From the NCBI RefSeq assembly GCF_000374185.1, contig NZ_KB910518.1:4450530-4514529 (forward strand): 64,000 nt of DNA, read 5' to 3'. Source of the stretch: Paenibacillus sp. HW567. GTDB lineage: Bacteria; Bacillota; Bacilli; Paenibacillales; Paenibacillaceae. The position numbers were made by a program, and so were the translations under genes. The notes beneath the pieces were generated by a model. That model searched no databases. It worked only from the letters and a program-made list of their open reading frames with translations, and was not told the origin of the DNA. Shown one piece after another: positions 43,540 to 51,157 of the stretch; positions within the stretch are counted from its first letter, which is position 1; each line of letters opens with the position of its first letter.

Positions 43540-44210
43540 AAAAGCAATGGTGCATACCCGCAAAAGCCAATGCTGAATTTGTTGCCCGCATGGAAGACGT
43601 GCTTGAAACCTACGCCCTCCCGTATGATTTCGAGATCCCGCTCATTTGTATGGATGAGCAGCCTGTGCAACTGCTGGATCACACCCGCCCGCCGGAGAAG
43701 ATGAAACCAGGGAAGGTACGCCGGGAAGACTATGAATACGAGCGTAAAGGTAGTTGCACCCTGTTTTTATTCACAGAACCTTTGGCCGGTTGGCGCCACG
43801 TTTGTGCGAGCCAAAGACGGACCAAATCGGATTGGGCAGAACAGATCCGCGAATTGCTCGAAGTCCACTATCCAAAGGCGAAGCGCATTCGACTTGTCAT
43901 GGATAACTTGAATACGCATACCCTCTCATCGCTGTATGAAACTTTTTCTCCTGATGTAGCGCTCTCGTTAGCAAAGCGTTTGGAGATCCACTACACACCG
44001 AAGCATGGAAGCTGGCTAAATATTGCTGAAATTGAACTGAGCGCAATGACGATACAATGTCTGCACCGCCGAATTAGCTCAATTGAACAATTACAGCAAG
44101 AAGTAACGGCTTGGAAAGTCAAGCGCAACCAGGATCAAAAATCGGTCCAGTGGCAATTCACAACCGAGGAAGCCAGAGGCAAATTAAAACATTTGTATCC
44201 TAAAATCTAA
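43536..44210 (+). CDS. IS630 transposase, catalytic DDE frame
   Basis: This frame contains the full DDE set: ICMDEQPVQLL (first Asp), LVMDNLNTHTLSSLYE (second Asp) and TPKHGSWLNIAEIELSAM (Glu). It has no good ribosome binding site of its own and is in the -1 frame relative to the upstream ORF, so expression probably depends on slippage at the A7 run rather than independent initiation. Confidence 0.9.
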   Translation: MKKQWCIPAKANAEFVARMEDVLETYALPYDFEIPLICMDEQPVQLLDHTRPPEKMKPGKVRREDYEYERKGSCTLFLFTEPLAGWRHVCASQRRTKSDWAEQIRELLEVHYPKAKRIRLVMDNLNTHTLSSLYETFSPDVALSLAKRLEIHYTPKHGSWLNIAEIELSAMTIQCLHRRISSIEQLQQEVTAWKVKRNQDQKSVQWQFTTEEARGKLKHLYPKI

Positions 44211-44235
44211 AACGGTCAAGGTACTAGCCCTTGGA

Positions 44236-45414
44236 ATGCTCCTGCTGGTAACGGGCTGCTGGGATAAAGATGAACTGAACGAGCTTGGCATTGCGCTTGC
44301 CCTTGGTATTGATATGCAGGGTGATTTATACAAGGTATCTGCCCAGGTGGTACTGCCCACAGAAATAGCCTCAAAGTCCAGATCCGGGGGGAACGGCAAT
44401 GCGGTGACGGTGTATGATGCTACCGCACCTACATTATACGAGGCTATCAGGAAGCTGATCGAAACCAGTCCCCGTGTGTTATACATCCCTCAACTGCGGG
44501 TTGTCGTTCTGGGAGAAGATTATGCCCGTAGAGGGATCAGCAACATGGTGGAGACGCTTATGCGGGATGTTTTTGCCCGTACCGATTACTTTGTGGTTGT
44601 AGCCAAAGGGGCAAAGGCGGAGGATATTCTGCAAGTGTCTACCCCGCTGGAAAGGATTCCTGCCAATCAAGTCTACTCCTCCTTGCTGGCCTCATCCAAA
44701 ACTTGGGCTCCAACCTCTACAGTGACCATTGACGAGCTTATGAAACGCTTAGTGACCGAAGGCGTTGAAGCTGTGTTGACAGGCATTCAAATCGTAAGAA
44801 GCACGCCGCCAGCAGGGGATGATGAGAATAATAATCTTGAACCAATCAAACCCCGTACAGAGCTTCGCGTATCTTCCCTGGCTGTATTCGACAATGATCG
44901 TCTGATTGGCTGGCTGAATGAGGAAGAGAGCAAAGGCTACAACTATATCCGCGATCAAGTCAATCAGAGCTTCGGGCATATTGCCTATGGGAATGGGCTT
45001 GTCGGCGTGAGAATTCTGCAGAGCACCACGGACGTCAAAGCCAAAATAATCAATGGAGAGCCTCATATCCAGATAAAGGTGACCAACATGAATGCAATTG
45101 TCGAAATGGGAACGACTGAACTATCCCTCAGAAGCAGGGAGGATTACCGCAGAATAGAGCAGGAATGCAGTGACTCAGTTGTTCATATCCTGCAAAACAC
45201 TTGTGATGTCCTACAGCACAAATTCAAAGTGGACATTTTCGGATTCGGAAGTCTGATTCATCAGACCCATCCCAAGGTCTGGAAGACCCTCAAACAGGAT
45301 TGGAGCAAAACCTTTAGCGGGCTTAAGATCGACCTATCCGCAGATGTTCATGTTAAAAGAGTAGGCCAGCTAGGAGATAACTATCTGAAGCAAATGAGGG
45401 AGAACACGAAATGA
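44236..45414 (+). CDS. GerC family germination lipoprotein, signal peptide truncated by IS insertion
   Basis: This Ger(x)C-family protein has the lipobox LLVTGC followed by WDKDELNELGIALALGID, TLYEAIRKLIETSPRVLYIPQLRVVVLGEDYARRGISN and the C-terminal QHKFKVDIFGFGSLIHQTHPKVWK. From the remaining ATG at 44236 the signal peptide is only seven residues before the Cys and lacks the charged n-region, and there is no ribosome binding site. The true start is GTG 42978, separated by the 1211-bp element. I regard the gene as inactivated or poorly expressed. The rest of the coding region is intact. Confidence 0.9.
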   Translation: MLLLVTGCWDKDELNELGIALALGIDMQGDLYKVSAQVVLPTEIASKSRSGGNGNAVTVYDATAPTLYEAIRKLIETSPRVLYIPQLRVVVLGEDYARRGISNMVETLMRDVFARTDYFVVVAKGAKAEDILQVSTPLERIPANQVYSSLLASSKTWAPTSTVTIDELMKRLVTEGVEAVLTGIQIVRSTPPAGDDENNNLEPIKPRTELRVSSLAVFDNDRLIGWLNEEESKGYNYIRDQVNQSFGHIAYGNGLVGVRILQSTTDVKAKIINGEPHIQIKVTNMNAIVEMGTTELSLRSREDYRRIEQECSDSVVHILQNTCDVLQHKFKVDIFGFGSLIHQTHPKVWKTLKQDWSKTFSGLKIDLSADVHVKRVGQLGDNYLKQMRENTK

Positions 45415-45647
45415 GCATGAAGGATACCGTAATGGTCTGCGCGGCAGGGCTGTTGATTTCCTGGAGAGAGGTTCCGCCCTTGCTCCGGCAAAAGAGATTC
45501 AGGGAACTGCTGGTATATGTATTGATGCTGGGACTCGGGGTATGGCTCAGCATCATAGCTGTCAGCTTCACGGCGGTTCCCACCCCGCTGCATCTGATTG
45601 AACTGATTTTCCAGCCTGTTCTGCAAATGTTGAAGTATGTATTCTAG
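45411..45647 (+). CDS. Small two-helix membrane protein, putative D subunit of the germinant receptor
   Basis: This 78-residue protein overlaps the gerC stop by 4 bases and precedes the B-subunit gene. It has two hydrophobic segments (TVMVCAAGLLISW and LLVYVLMLGLGVWLSIIAVSF). Small two-helix D proteins are encoded in several gerA-type operons in Bacillales; this gene fits by size, topology and position. I cannot match it to a named family member. Confidence 0.75.
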   Translation: MSMKDTVMVCAAGLLISWREVPPLLRQKRFRELLVYVLMLGLGVWLSIIAVSFTAVPTPLHLIELIFQPVLQMLKYVF

Positions 45648-45665
45648 TAATTAGGAGGAGCTATT

Positions 45666-46781
45666 GTGCTTGAGAAAGGACGCATCAGTATCAGGCAGAT
45701 CACTGTTCTTATGTTTATCTTTCTTCTGGGAGAAACCATAGTCGTCTATCCCAACATGCTCACCTCGATTGCCAAACAGGATGCCTGGATCTCTTCCATC
45801 CTGGGGGTGTCGTGCGGAGTGCTGCTGGTATGGGTCCTGTTGCGCCTGCACCACAAATATCCTTCACAGAACTTGATCCAAATCGCTCAAACCGTGCTGG
45901 GAAAATGGATAGGCGGTATGCTTTCTTTATGGTATTTGTTCTATTTCTACCTCAGCACGGGTCTGTACGTCAGACAAATTGCAGATTTTCTGGTCACACA
46001 ATACTTTAACAACACCCCCCTAAGCTTGATTGTTATCCTGTTTATTATCCTTCTGATTTGGGGAGTAACCGCTGGTATCGAGCCTATTGCACGCAGTGCT
46101 GAACTCCTGCTGCCGATACTTCTGCTCGCATCGGCCTTTCTTGTAATTTCTCTGCTGCCGCAAAGTGATACGACACAACTGAAGCCGCTGCTGGAAAATA
46201 GGCCTCTGTCCATCCTCCATGCCGCCGTTATGGTCATCGCCAATCCCTATGGACAAAGCATAGTGTTCACTATGCTGCTTCCTATGGTGAACAAGCAGCC
46301 GCATCTGAGCCGTGATGTGCTGTTGGCAGCTATAGCCGGGGGAACGCTGCTTACGGTCATTTTGCTGACCTCTTTGCTGGTAATAGGGCCTTTTCTCTCT
46401 GAAGGTACTTTATACCCTACGTTTTTTATGGCCAAGAAGATCAGTATCGGGGACTTTTTGCAGCGGCTTGAAGCTTTTTTGGCGACAGCGTGGATCATCA
46501 CGGCCTTCTTCAAAACCGTTCTTAGTTTCTATGCTACTATTCTGGGAACCGCCCAGTTGTTCAGACTCAAGAATTATCGTTCCCTGATCCGGGTGGCCGC
46601 AATGGTTATCTTTGGACTGACTCTTATTGTCGCACCGGATTTGGAATACTATATGAGCACCTTTCCCCCTTACGGGTCGCTCTGGGATTTAACCAACGGG
46701 TTGGTCATTCCCCTGCTGCTGTTACTTCTCCCTGCCTGGTCGCTAAGAAAAAATAAACCTACTGGCCATGACAGTGCCTGA
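45666..46781 (+). CDS. GerB family spore germination permease-like protein (B subunit)
   Basis: This 371-residue integral membrane protein is related to amino acid permeases (APC superfamily), with about ten hydrophobic segments. ISIRQITVLMFIFLLGETIVVYPN and GLYVRQIADFLVTQYFNNTPLSLI are GerAB-type blocks, and the YPTFFMAKKISIGDFLQRLEAFL region is conserved in germinant receptors. It starts at GTG with AGGAGG 7 bases upstream. It is the last gene of the receptor operon and probably contains the germinant-binding site. Confidence 0.92.
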   Translation: MLEKGRISIRQITVLMFIFLLGETIVVYPNMLTSIAKQDAWISSILGVSCGVLLVWVLLRLHHKYPSQNLIQIAQTVLGKWIGGMLSLWYLFYFYLSTGLYVRQIADFLVTQYFNNTPLSLIVILFIILLIWGVTAGIEPIARSAELLLPILLLASAFLVISLLPQSDTTQLKPLLENRPLSILHAAVMVIANPYGQSIVFTMLLPMVNKQPHLSRDVLLAAIAGGTLLTVILLTSLLVIGPFLSEGTLYPTFFMAKKISIGDFLQRLEAFLATAWIITAFFKTVLSFYATILGTAQLFRLKNYRSLIRVAAMVIFGLTLIVAPDLEYYMSTFPPYGSLWDLTNGLVIPLLLLLLPAWSLRKNKPTGHDSA

Positions 46782-46916
46782 TGCGGTAAAACGTGCCGGC
46801 TGTTCAGCGCTGAATCCTCTGCCGGACACCCTTAGCGGAGCTATAGCCCATGCCGGGCTTACTCCCGTTCTCCGCAGGACAGCGCGGAGCCGGGAGTTAT
46901 GTCATTCCATATGCGT

Positions 46917-48101
46917 CTACCCGCATATTTGCCTTACCCAGGCGAGCAGGCGCAGGTCCTGCCCCTGCCCGCCGATCACCGACAGGCCGAGCGGCAAGCC
47001 GCCGGGTCCTGTCACCGGAAGCGTAAGCTGCGGAAGGCCGGCCAGGCCGGCGATGCAGCTAAGCATCATGGCGCCGCTGCGGTTCAGCTCGAGCTGCGCC
47101 AGATCTCCGCCCCGCAGCGGCGCGGGGCCGGGGACCGTCGGGAGGACGAGGCAGCCGTCCTCCCCGAGCAATTGCCGCAGCCGGGCCGCGATTTCCGCGC
47201 GCAAGCTATGCGCGCGGCGGTGATCCTGCCCGGCCAGGCCTGCCGCCCAAGCGAAGCGGGCGGCGATATCGGGTCCGAAGAGCGGCTGCTCCCGCTCTAT
47301 CCAGGCCCCGTGGGTCGCCCAGATCTCGGCGCCCTGCAATTCACGGAAGACATCCATCCATGTCTTCAGCCCCTCCGGGGCAATCCGCGTGTCGGCGGAT
47401 TGCCCTGCACCGGCCTGCAGCTTGCGCAGGCCCTGCTTCAGGCTGGCGGCGCTCTCTGCGCCCGCCAGCGCCCAACCCTCAGGCACGATGTGCAGATTGC
47501 CCATCGTGCTGTTCCCGCTGCCGGGAGCTGCCGCCCCGAGCAGCACCTCGCCCGCCCGCAGCAGCAGCTCCGGGCTGTCGGCGATCCAGCCGACGGTGTC
47601 GAAGCCCGGCGCAAGCGGGATCACACCGTCCAGTTCCACCGCCCCGTGCGTCGGGCGGAAGCCGTATACGCCGCAGTACGATGACGGCACACGGACCGAG
47701 CCGCCCGTATCCGTACCCAAGGCAAAATCCACACTGCCGCCGGCCACCGCCACTGCCGAGCCGCTGGAGGAGCCGCCGGGTATGCGGCCCTCCGCACGCG
47801 GGTTGACCGGCGTGCCATAATGATGGTTCTCACCGCCGAGACTGTACATCAGCTCGTCGGTATGCGTAGCCCCCCGCAAGCCGGCTCCGGCCTGCAGCAG
47901 CCTCCGTACTACAGCCGCATGCTCCAGTGACGGGGGATGGCTGCGCAGCCAATCCGGATTCCCGGCGGAAGAACGGTGCCCCGCTACCGCAAACACATCT
48001 TTAACAGCAAAGTTGAGACCATCCAGCGCCCCCCCTATTCGCAGGGCAGGGACCTCCAGCCCCGGATTAATGAACGCGCCATATAAATTAGTAAGAACCA
48101 T
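46917..48101 (-). CDS. Amidase signature family enzyme
   Basis: This ~394-residue amidase has the Ser-cisSer-Lys triad framework: FAVKDVFAV (Lys), GRIPGGSSSGSAVAVAGG (cis-Ser region) and LGTDTGGSVRVPSSYCGVYGFRPTHG (nucleophilic Ser). It is somewhat shorter than GatA. ATG 48101 is preceded by a GGGAGGGGG purine run; the in-frame start at 48152 adds a non-conserved extension. It is downstream of and in the same direction as the gamma-glutamyltransferase gene, separated by a repeat tract. The substrate is unknown; AtzE/AtzF-like or aryl-amide hydrolysis are possible. Confidence 0.9.
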   Translation of the reverse strand: MVLTNLYGAFINPGLEVPALRIGGALDGLNFAVKDVFAVAGHRSSAGNPDWLRSHPPSLEHAAVVRRLLQAGAGLRGATHTDELMYSLGGENHHYGTPVNPRAEGRIPGGSSSGSAVAVAGGSVDFALGTDTGGSVRVPSSYCGVYGFRPTHGAVELDGVIPLAPGFDTVGWIADSPELLLRAGEVLLGAAAPGSGNSTMGNLHIVPEGWALAGAESAASLKQGLRKLQAGAGQSADTRIAPEGLKTWMDVFRELQGAEIWATHGAWIEREQPLFGPDIAARFAWAAGLAGQDHRRAHSLRAEIAARLRQLLGEDGCLVLPTVPGPAPLRGGDLAQLELNRSGAMMLSCIAGLAGLPQLTLPVTGPGGLPLGLSVIGGQGQDLRLLAWVRQICG

Positions 48102-48186
48102 CGTTCCCCCTCCTTCCCTCCCTGACAACCGGGAAAGCATTGTTGTTTTCACTATGCTGCTGAACCTGTCAACCCTGCTGGACAGA

Positions 48187-48207
48187 TAATTGTATTTCCT
48201 GCAATTA
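48187..48207. repeat. Short palindrome TAATTG-N9-CAATTA, copy 1
   Basis: This is a 21-base element with 6-base perfect arms and core TATTTCCTG. It is followed by a small AGGCG/CGCCT hairpin and then copy 2. Confidence 0.75.
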
Positions 48208-48237
48208 AAAGGAGGCGAAGCCGCCTATTTAGGAAGA

Positions 48238-48258
48238 TAATTGCATTTCGTACAATTA
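48238..48258. repeat. Short palindrome TAATTG-N9-CAATTA, copy 2
   Basis: Same arms, core CATTTCGTA, 51 bases centre to centre from copy 1. The flanking GATAATTG is shared with copy 1. Confidence 0.75.
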
Positions 48259-48350
48259 CAAATGACGATTTACTTTGTTTTGGTGAATAAAGCATTATTT
48301 AAGTGTACGAAGTGCAGTTAACTTTGATTTTGCTCCGTTATGTCCTCTTT

Positions 48351-48371
48351 TAATTGCACAAAATGCAATTA
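48351..48371. repeat. Short palindrome TAATTG-N9-CAATTA, copy 3 (inverted core)
   Basis: Same arms; the core CACAAAATG reads CATTTTGTG on the other strand and then aligns with the cores of copies 1 and 2. It borders the minisatellite. Confidence 0.75.
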
Positions 48372-48930
48372 TCCCACTCTTCCTTCCCTTTCTACTACTC
48401 TTTTCATTCGTCAACTCTTTCTACCTCATCAACTCCTTCTACTGCCCCAACTCCTTCTACTCCCTCAACTCCTTCTACTCCCTCAACTTTCCTACTCCCC
48501 CAACTCTCCTACTCCCCCAACTCTCCTACTCCCTCAACTCTCCTACTCCCCCAACTCCTTCTACTCCCTCAACTCTCCTACTGCCTCAACTCTCCTGCTC
48601 TTTCAACTCTCCTACTGCCCAACTACTTCTACTCCCTCAACTCTTTCTACTCCCTCAACTCTCCTACTCCCTCAACTCTCCTGCTCCTTCAACTCTCCTG
48701 CACTTTCAACTCTCCTACTGCCCAACTACTTTTACTCCCTCAACTCTTTCTACTCCCTCAACTCCTTCTACTGCCCCAACTCTCCTATTCCCTCAACTCC
48801 TTCTACTCCCTCACTCTTCTCCCCCCCAACTCCTTCTACTGCCCTAACTCTCCTACTCCCCTCAACTCCTTCTGCTCCTCAACTCCTTCTACTCTCCCCC
48901 CACCTTCAACTTCTTTTAACCCTACCCGCT
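48370..48930. repeat. Pyrimidine-rich minisatellite, 15-18-bp units
   Basis: More than 30 imperfect units of the type CAACTCCTTCTACTCCCT (18 bp) or CAACTCTCCTACTCCCT (17 bp) follow one another, with C/T content near 80% on the plus strand. Unit length variation shifts frames repeatedly, which argues against coding. On the strand of the flanking genes it is a G/A-rich tract in the 3' region of the gamma-glutamyltransferase transcript. Confidence 0.88.
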
Positions 48931-49056
48931 CTCTTTTTCCCTCCAGTTCACGAATGCCCCAGCCCTTTTTTCCCCTCTTACCTCACCCTACCCTAACTCT
49001 CCCTACCCCGCTCCCCTCACCTTCGCCTCTCTGCTCCCAGTCCTCCGGCCACACCG

Positions 49057-50643
49057 CTACCATCCTATCGCTGCTCCATCACAACGCGGGTCCGTTCCGC
49101 CGCTGCGGTAGCCATTTTCACCGATGGAAATCGCGTGGGCATGCCCTACAATGCCATCGTAGCTGCCCACCTGGCGTACCAGATGTCCAGCTTGGGCAAG
49201 CTCATTTTGCACCTCCGGCGCTACTCTGCTCTCCACCTTCAGCTCCTGGGTCCGTTCCCCCCAAGTTCTGCCCCAGACAAAACGCGGCGCGCTCACCGCA
49301 GCCTGCGGGTCCATCCCGTAATGCAGCATCCGGGTCAACAGCAGGCTCTGGGTCTGGGGCTGGCCTTCGCCGCCCTGTGTGCCGTAAAGATAAGCCGGCT
49401 TACCGTCATGGAAGGCCATTGCGGGCATCAGCGTATGGAACGTTCGCTTGTGTGGCTCCAGCGTATTGACATGACCTGGGTCAAGCGAAAAGAACGAGCC
49501 CCGGTTCTGCAGCAGAATGCCCGTATTCCCGGCCACGGCACCGGAGCCGAATTCAAAGTACAGGCTTTGGATGAACGATACCGCGTTTCCTTCATCATCC
49601 ACCACCGCCGCATAAGCCGTATCCCGGCCTACGGGATCACTGCTCAGCGGTGCAGCCTGTGCAAATGATATCGAAGCGGCCAACTGCTCCGCATACTGCT
49701 TATCCAGCAGCCGCTCCAGCGGTATCCTACTGAAAGCAGGGTCGGTAAGCACCTTATCCCGGTCGCGGAAGCTCAGCTTCAGCGCCTCTACCAGCAGATG
49801 ATAATATTCATAAGAGCCATGCGCGATATCTCCGAAATTGTAGCGTTCCAGAACATTCAGCGCCATCAGCGCCGTGAAGCCCTGGGAGTTCGGCGGAACC
49901 TGGTAGACCCGATGCCCGTGATAATCCGTGAACACCGGCTCCTCCCAATTCCCCTCATGATCGGCAAAATCCTCACGGGTGAGATACCCGCCGGAAGCCC
50001 GCATATAACGGCTTATCTCCCCGGCAATCTCCCCCTTATAAAAAGCATCCCGGCCGCCCCCGGCCAGAGCCCGCAGCGACGCCGCTAGCTGCTTCTGCAC
50101 AAACCTGCCTCCGGCGGCGGGAGCCGCGCCGCCGGGAAGATAAATCGCCGCCGCTTCAGGGGACAGCGCCGCTCCCGCAAGCACGCTGTTGCCGTATTGG
50201 TCCGGCGACAGCGGAAACCCGTCCGTACCGTAGCCGATGGCCGGCTCCAGCACCTCCGCGAGCGTCAGGCGTCCATACTCGCGCTGGACCGCCGACCAGC
50301 TATCCGCCATTCCGGGTACCGTAATGGCACTTCGTACTCCCCGTCTCGGAATTTCCTCCTCGCCGGCGTAGCAGTCACGGCGGACGGCGTAGCCCGAACG
50401 TCCGCTGCCGTTGTAAGCCCGGACGCGCCCTTCACCGGCGCAATAAGTGAGCCAAAAAGCATCGCCGCCCAGCCCCGTCATATGCGGATACACCACCGCA
50501 AGCGCAGCGCTGACCGCTACCGCCGCATCAAAAGCGTTGCCGCCCTTCTGCAAAATCCGTGCTCCGGCGGCGGAAGCCAAATAATGAGGGCTGACCACCA
50601 TCGTTTTTGTGCCGATTACAGGACCTGTCGTCATGCTCCCCAT
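49057..50643 (-). CDS. Gamma-glutamyltransferase family protein, cytosolic (YwrD-like)
   Basis: This 528-residue Ntn-hydrolase has the N-terminal family blocks VVSPHYLASAAGARILQKGGNAFDAAVAVSAALAVVYPHMTGLGGDAFWL and VPPNSQGFTALMALN. The autoprocessing/catalytic threonine is T342 in GRDTAYAAVVDDEGNAVSFIQS. There is no signal peptide, unlike secreted Ggt, so it should act inside the cell, as predicted for YwrD. GGGGG precedes the ATG; an in-frame ATG at 50634 is also possible. It may hydrolyse gamma-glutamyl amides or related acyl compounds. The downstream amidase gene may be cotranscribed. Confidence 0.92.
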   Translation of the reverse strand: MGSMTTGPVIGTKTMVVSPHYLASAAGARILQKGGNAFDAAVAVSAALAVVYPHMTGLGGDAFWLTYCAGEGRVRAYNGSGRSGYAVRRDCYAGEEEIPRRGVRSAITVPGMADSWSAVQREYGRLTLAEVLEPAIGYGTDGFPLSPDQYGNSVLAGAALSPEAAAIYLPGGAAPAAGGRFVQKQLAASLRALAGGGRDAFYKGEIAGEISRYMRASGGYLTREDFADHEGNWEEPVFTDYHGHRVYQVPPNSQGFTALMALNVLERYNFGDIAHGSYEYYHLLVEALKLSFRDRDKVLTDPAFSRIPLERLLDKQYAEQLAASISFAQAAPLSSDPVGRDTAYAAVVDDEGNAVSFIQSLYFEFGSGAVAGNTGILLQNRGSFFSLDPGHVNTLEPHKRTFHTLMPAMAFHDGKPAYLYGTQGGEGQPQTQSLLLTRMLHYGMDPQAAVSAPRFVWGRTWGERTQELKVESRVAPEVQNELAQAGHLVRQVGSYDGIVGHAHAISIGENGYRSGGTDPRCDGAAIGW

Positions 50644-50825
50644 CCCCCATTCCTGTCGTTCAAGTTAGTGTCATTTAACAGCACAGCCAAAACCCTTGTC
50701 AATTGGATTCAGTGGTTTTTTGTGAGCCATGCACAAAGTTTAGCTGACCGGCCTTTCGCATTGTGGCTGCAAACCGGCCAATTATATAAAATAGGCGGCA
50801 CAACACACCCTGCGAGCTTTTGGTC

Positions 50826-50854
50826 TTGCATATCTGTCCATAATTGGTTAAACT
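50826..50854 (+). promoter_or_regulatory. Putative promoter of the ABC-F leader
   Basis: TTGCAT, 17 bases, TAAACT. It lies ~35 bases upstream of the leader ORF and ~300 bases upstream of the ABC-F start, consistent with a long regulatory leader. Confidence 0.5.
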
Positions 50855-50890
50855 AATTATAAATTTGTCATGAAAGGAGGTGTAGGAGGA

Positions 50891-51058
50891 ATGGATCACA
50901 ATCGGACCAACAGTGTTAGCAGCCGGCTGATTAATATTATGGCTGGCATCGTTCATGTAAATGCCGACAACGGGAGAAGTCTGTCCATTTACACGAATTT
51001 AATAACACTACAACATTGTGAAATGCCTTTCCTGCCTGCACTTCAACGGACTCTTTAA
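50891..51058 (+). CDS. Putative leader peptide upstream of the ABC-F gene
   Basis: This 55-residue ORF (MDHNRTNSVSSRLINIMAG... ending LPALQRTL) has a very strong ribosome binding site, AAAGGAGG 10 bases upstream, and a stop 15 bases before an intrinsic terminator hairpin. I recognise no protein family. Short translated ORFs before terminators control several antibiotic-resistance ABC-F genes by ribosome-dependent attenuation; that role is inferred. Confidence 0.45.
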   Translation: MDHNRTNSVSSRLINIMAGIVHVNADNGRSLSIYTNLITLQHCEMPFLPALQRTL

Positions 51059-51073
51059 ACCGGAGAACATTTA

Positions 51074-51104
51074 GGCCGTGGGGAAATTTCCCTGCGGTCT
51101 TTTT
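51074..51104 (+). terminator. Attenuator-like terminator in the ABC-F leader
   Basis: GGCCGTGGGGAAA and TTTCCCTGCGGTC form a ~13-bp stem with G-U pairs, followed by TTTTT. It lies 54 bases before the ABC-F start and after the leader ORF, with no gene ending between it and the putative promoter, so it should act on its own transcript. Confidence 0.78.
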
Positions 51105-51157
51105 GTATGTTCCAAGGCTGAACGCGGCGGGTAGGCATTCTTAAAAGGAGAATACCT

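Larger units (their letters stand above)
43014..44224 (+). mobile_element. IS630-family insertion sequence, complete
   Basis: This 1211-bp element begins GTACCTTGACCG and ends CGGTCAAGGTAC, a perfect 12-bp terminal inverted repeat that continues imperfectly inward. TA dinucleotides flank both ends (43012-43013 and 44225-44226), the target duplication expected for IS630/Tc1/mariner elements. It carries two overlapping transposase frames. Intact ends, target duplication and open frames suggest a recent insertion. Confidence 0.93.
48102..49056. other. 955-bp gene-free interval between amidase and gamma-glutamyltransferase genes
   Basis: The interval contains three short palindromes (48187-48371) and a pyrimidine-rich minisatellite (~48370-48930). 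All three plus-strand frames stay open across the minisatellite because the tract has almost no purine-led stop triplets, so the long ORFs there are compositional. The amidase promoter must lie in the left part. Confidence 0.7.

Noticed and set aside
46768..47820. Several plus-strand ORFs antisense to the amidase gene
   Set aside because: GC-rich shadow frames; the minus-strand amidase has all catalytic motifs.
48340..49469. Two long plus-strand ORFs (218 and 371 codons) rich in Pro, Ser, Thr and Leu
   Set aside because: All three frames stay open because the pyrimidine-rich repeat contains no stop triplets; unit length changes shift frames, no ribosome binding site is present, and the longer ORF runs antisense into the gamma-glutamyltransferase gene.
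50699..50956. 85-codon minus-strand ORF between gamma-glutamyltransferase and ABC-F genes
   Set aside because: No ribosome binding site, and it overlaps the stronger leader ORF and promoter on the plus strand.
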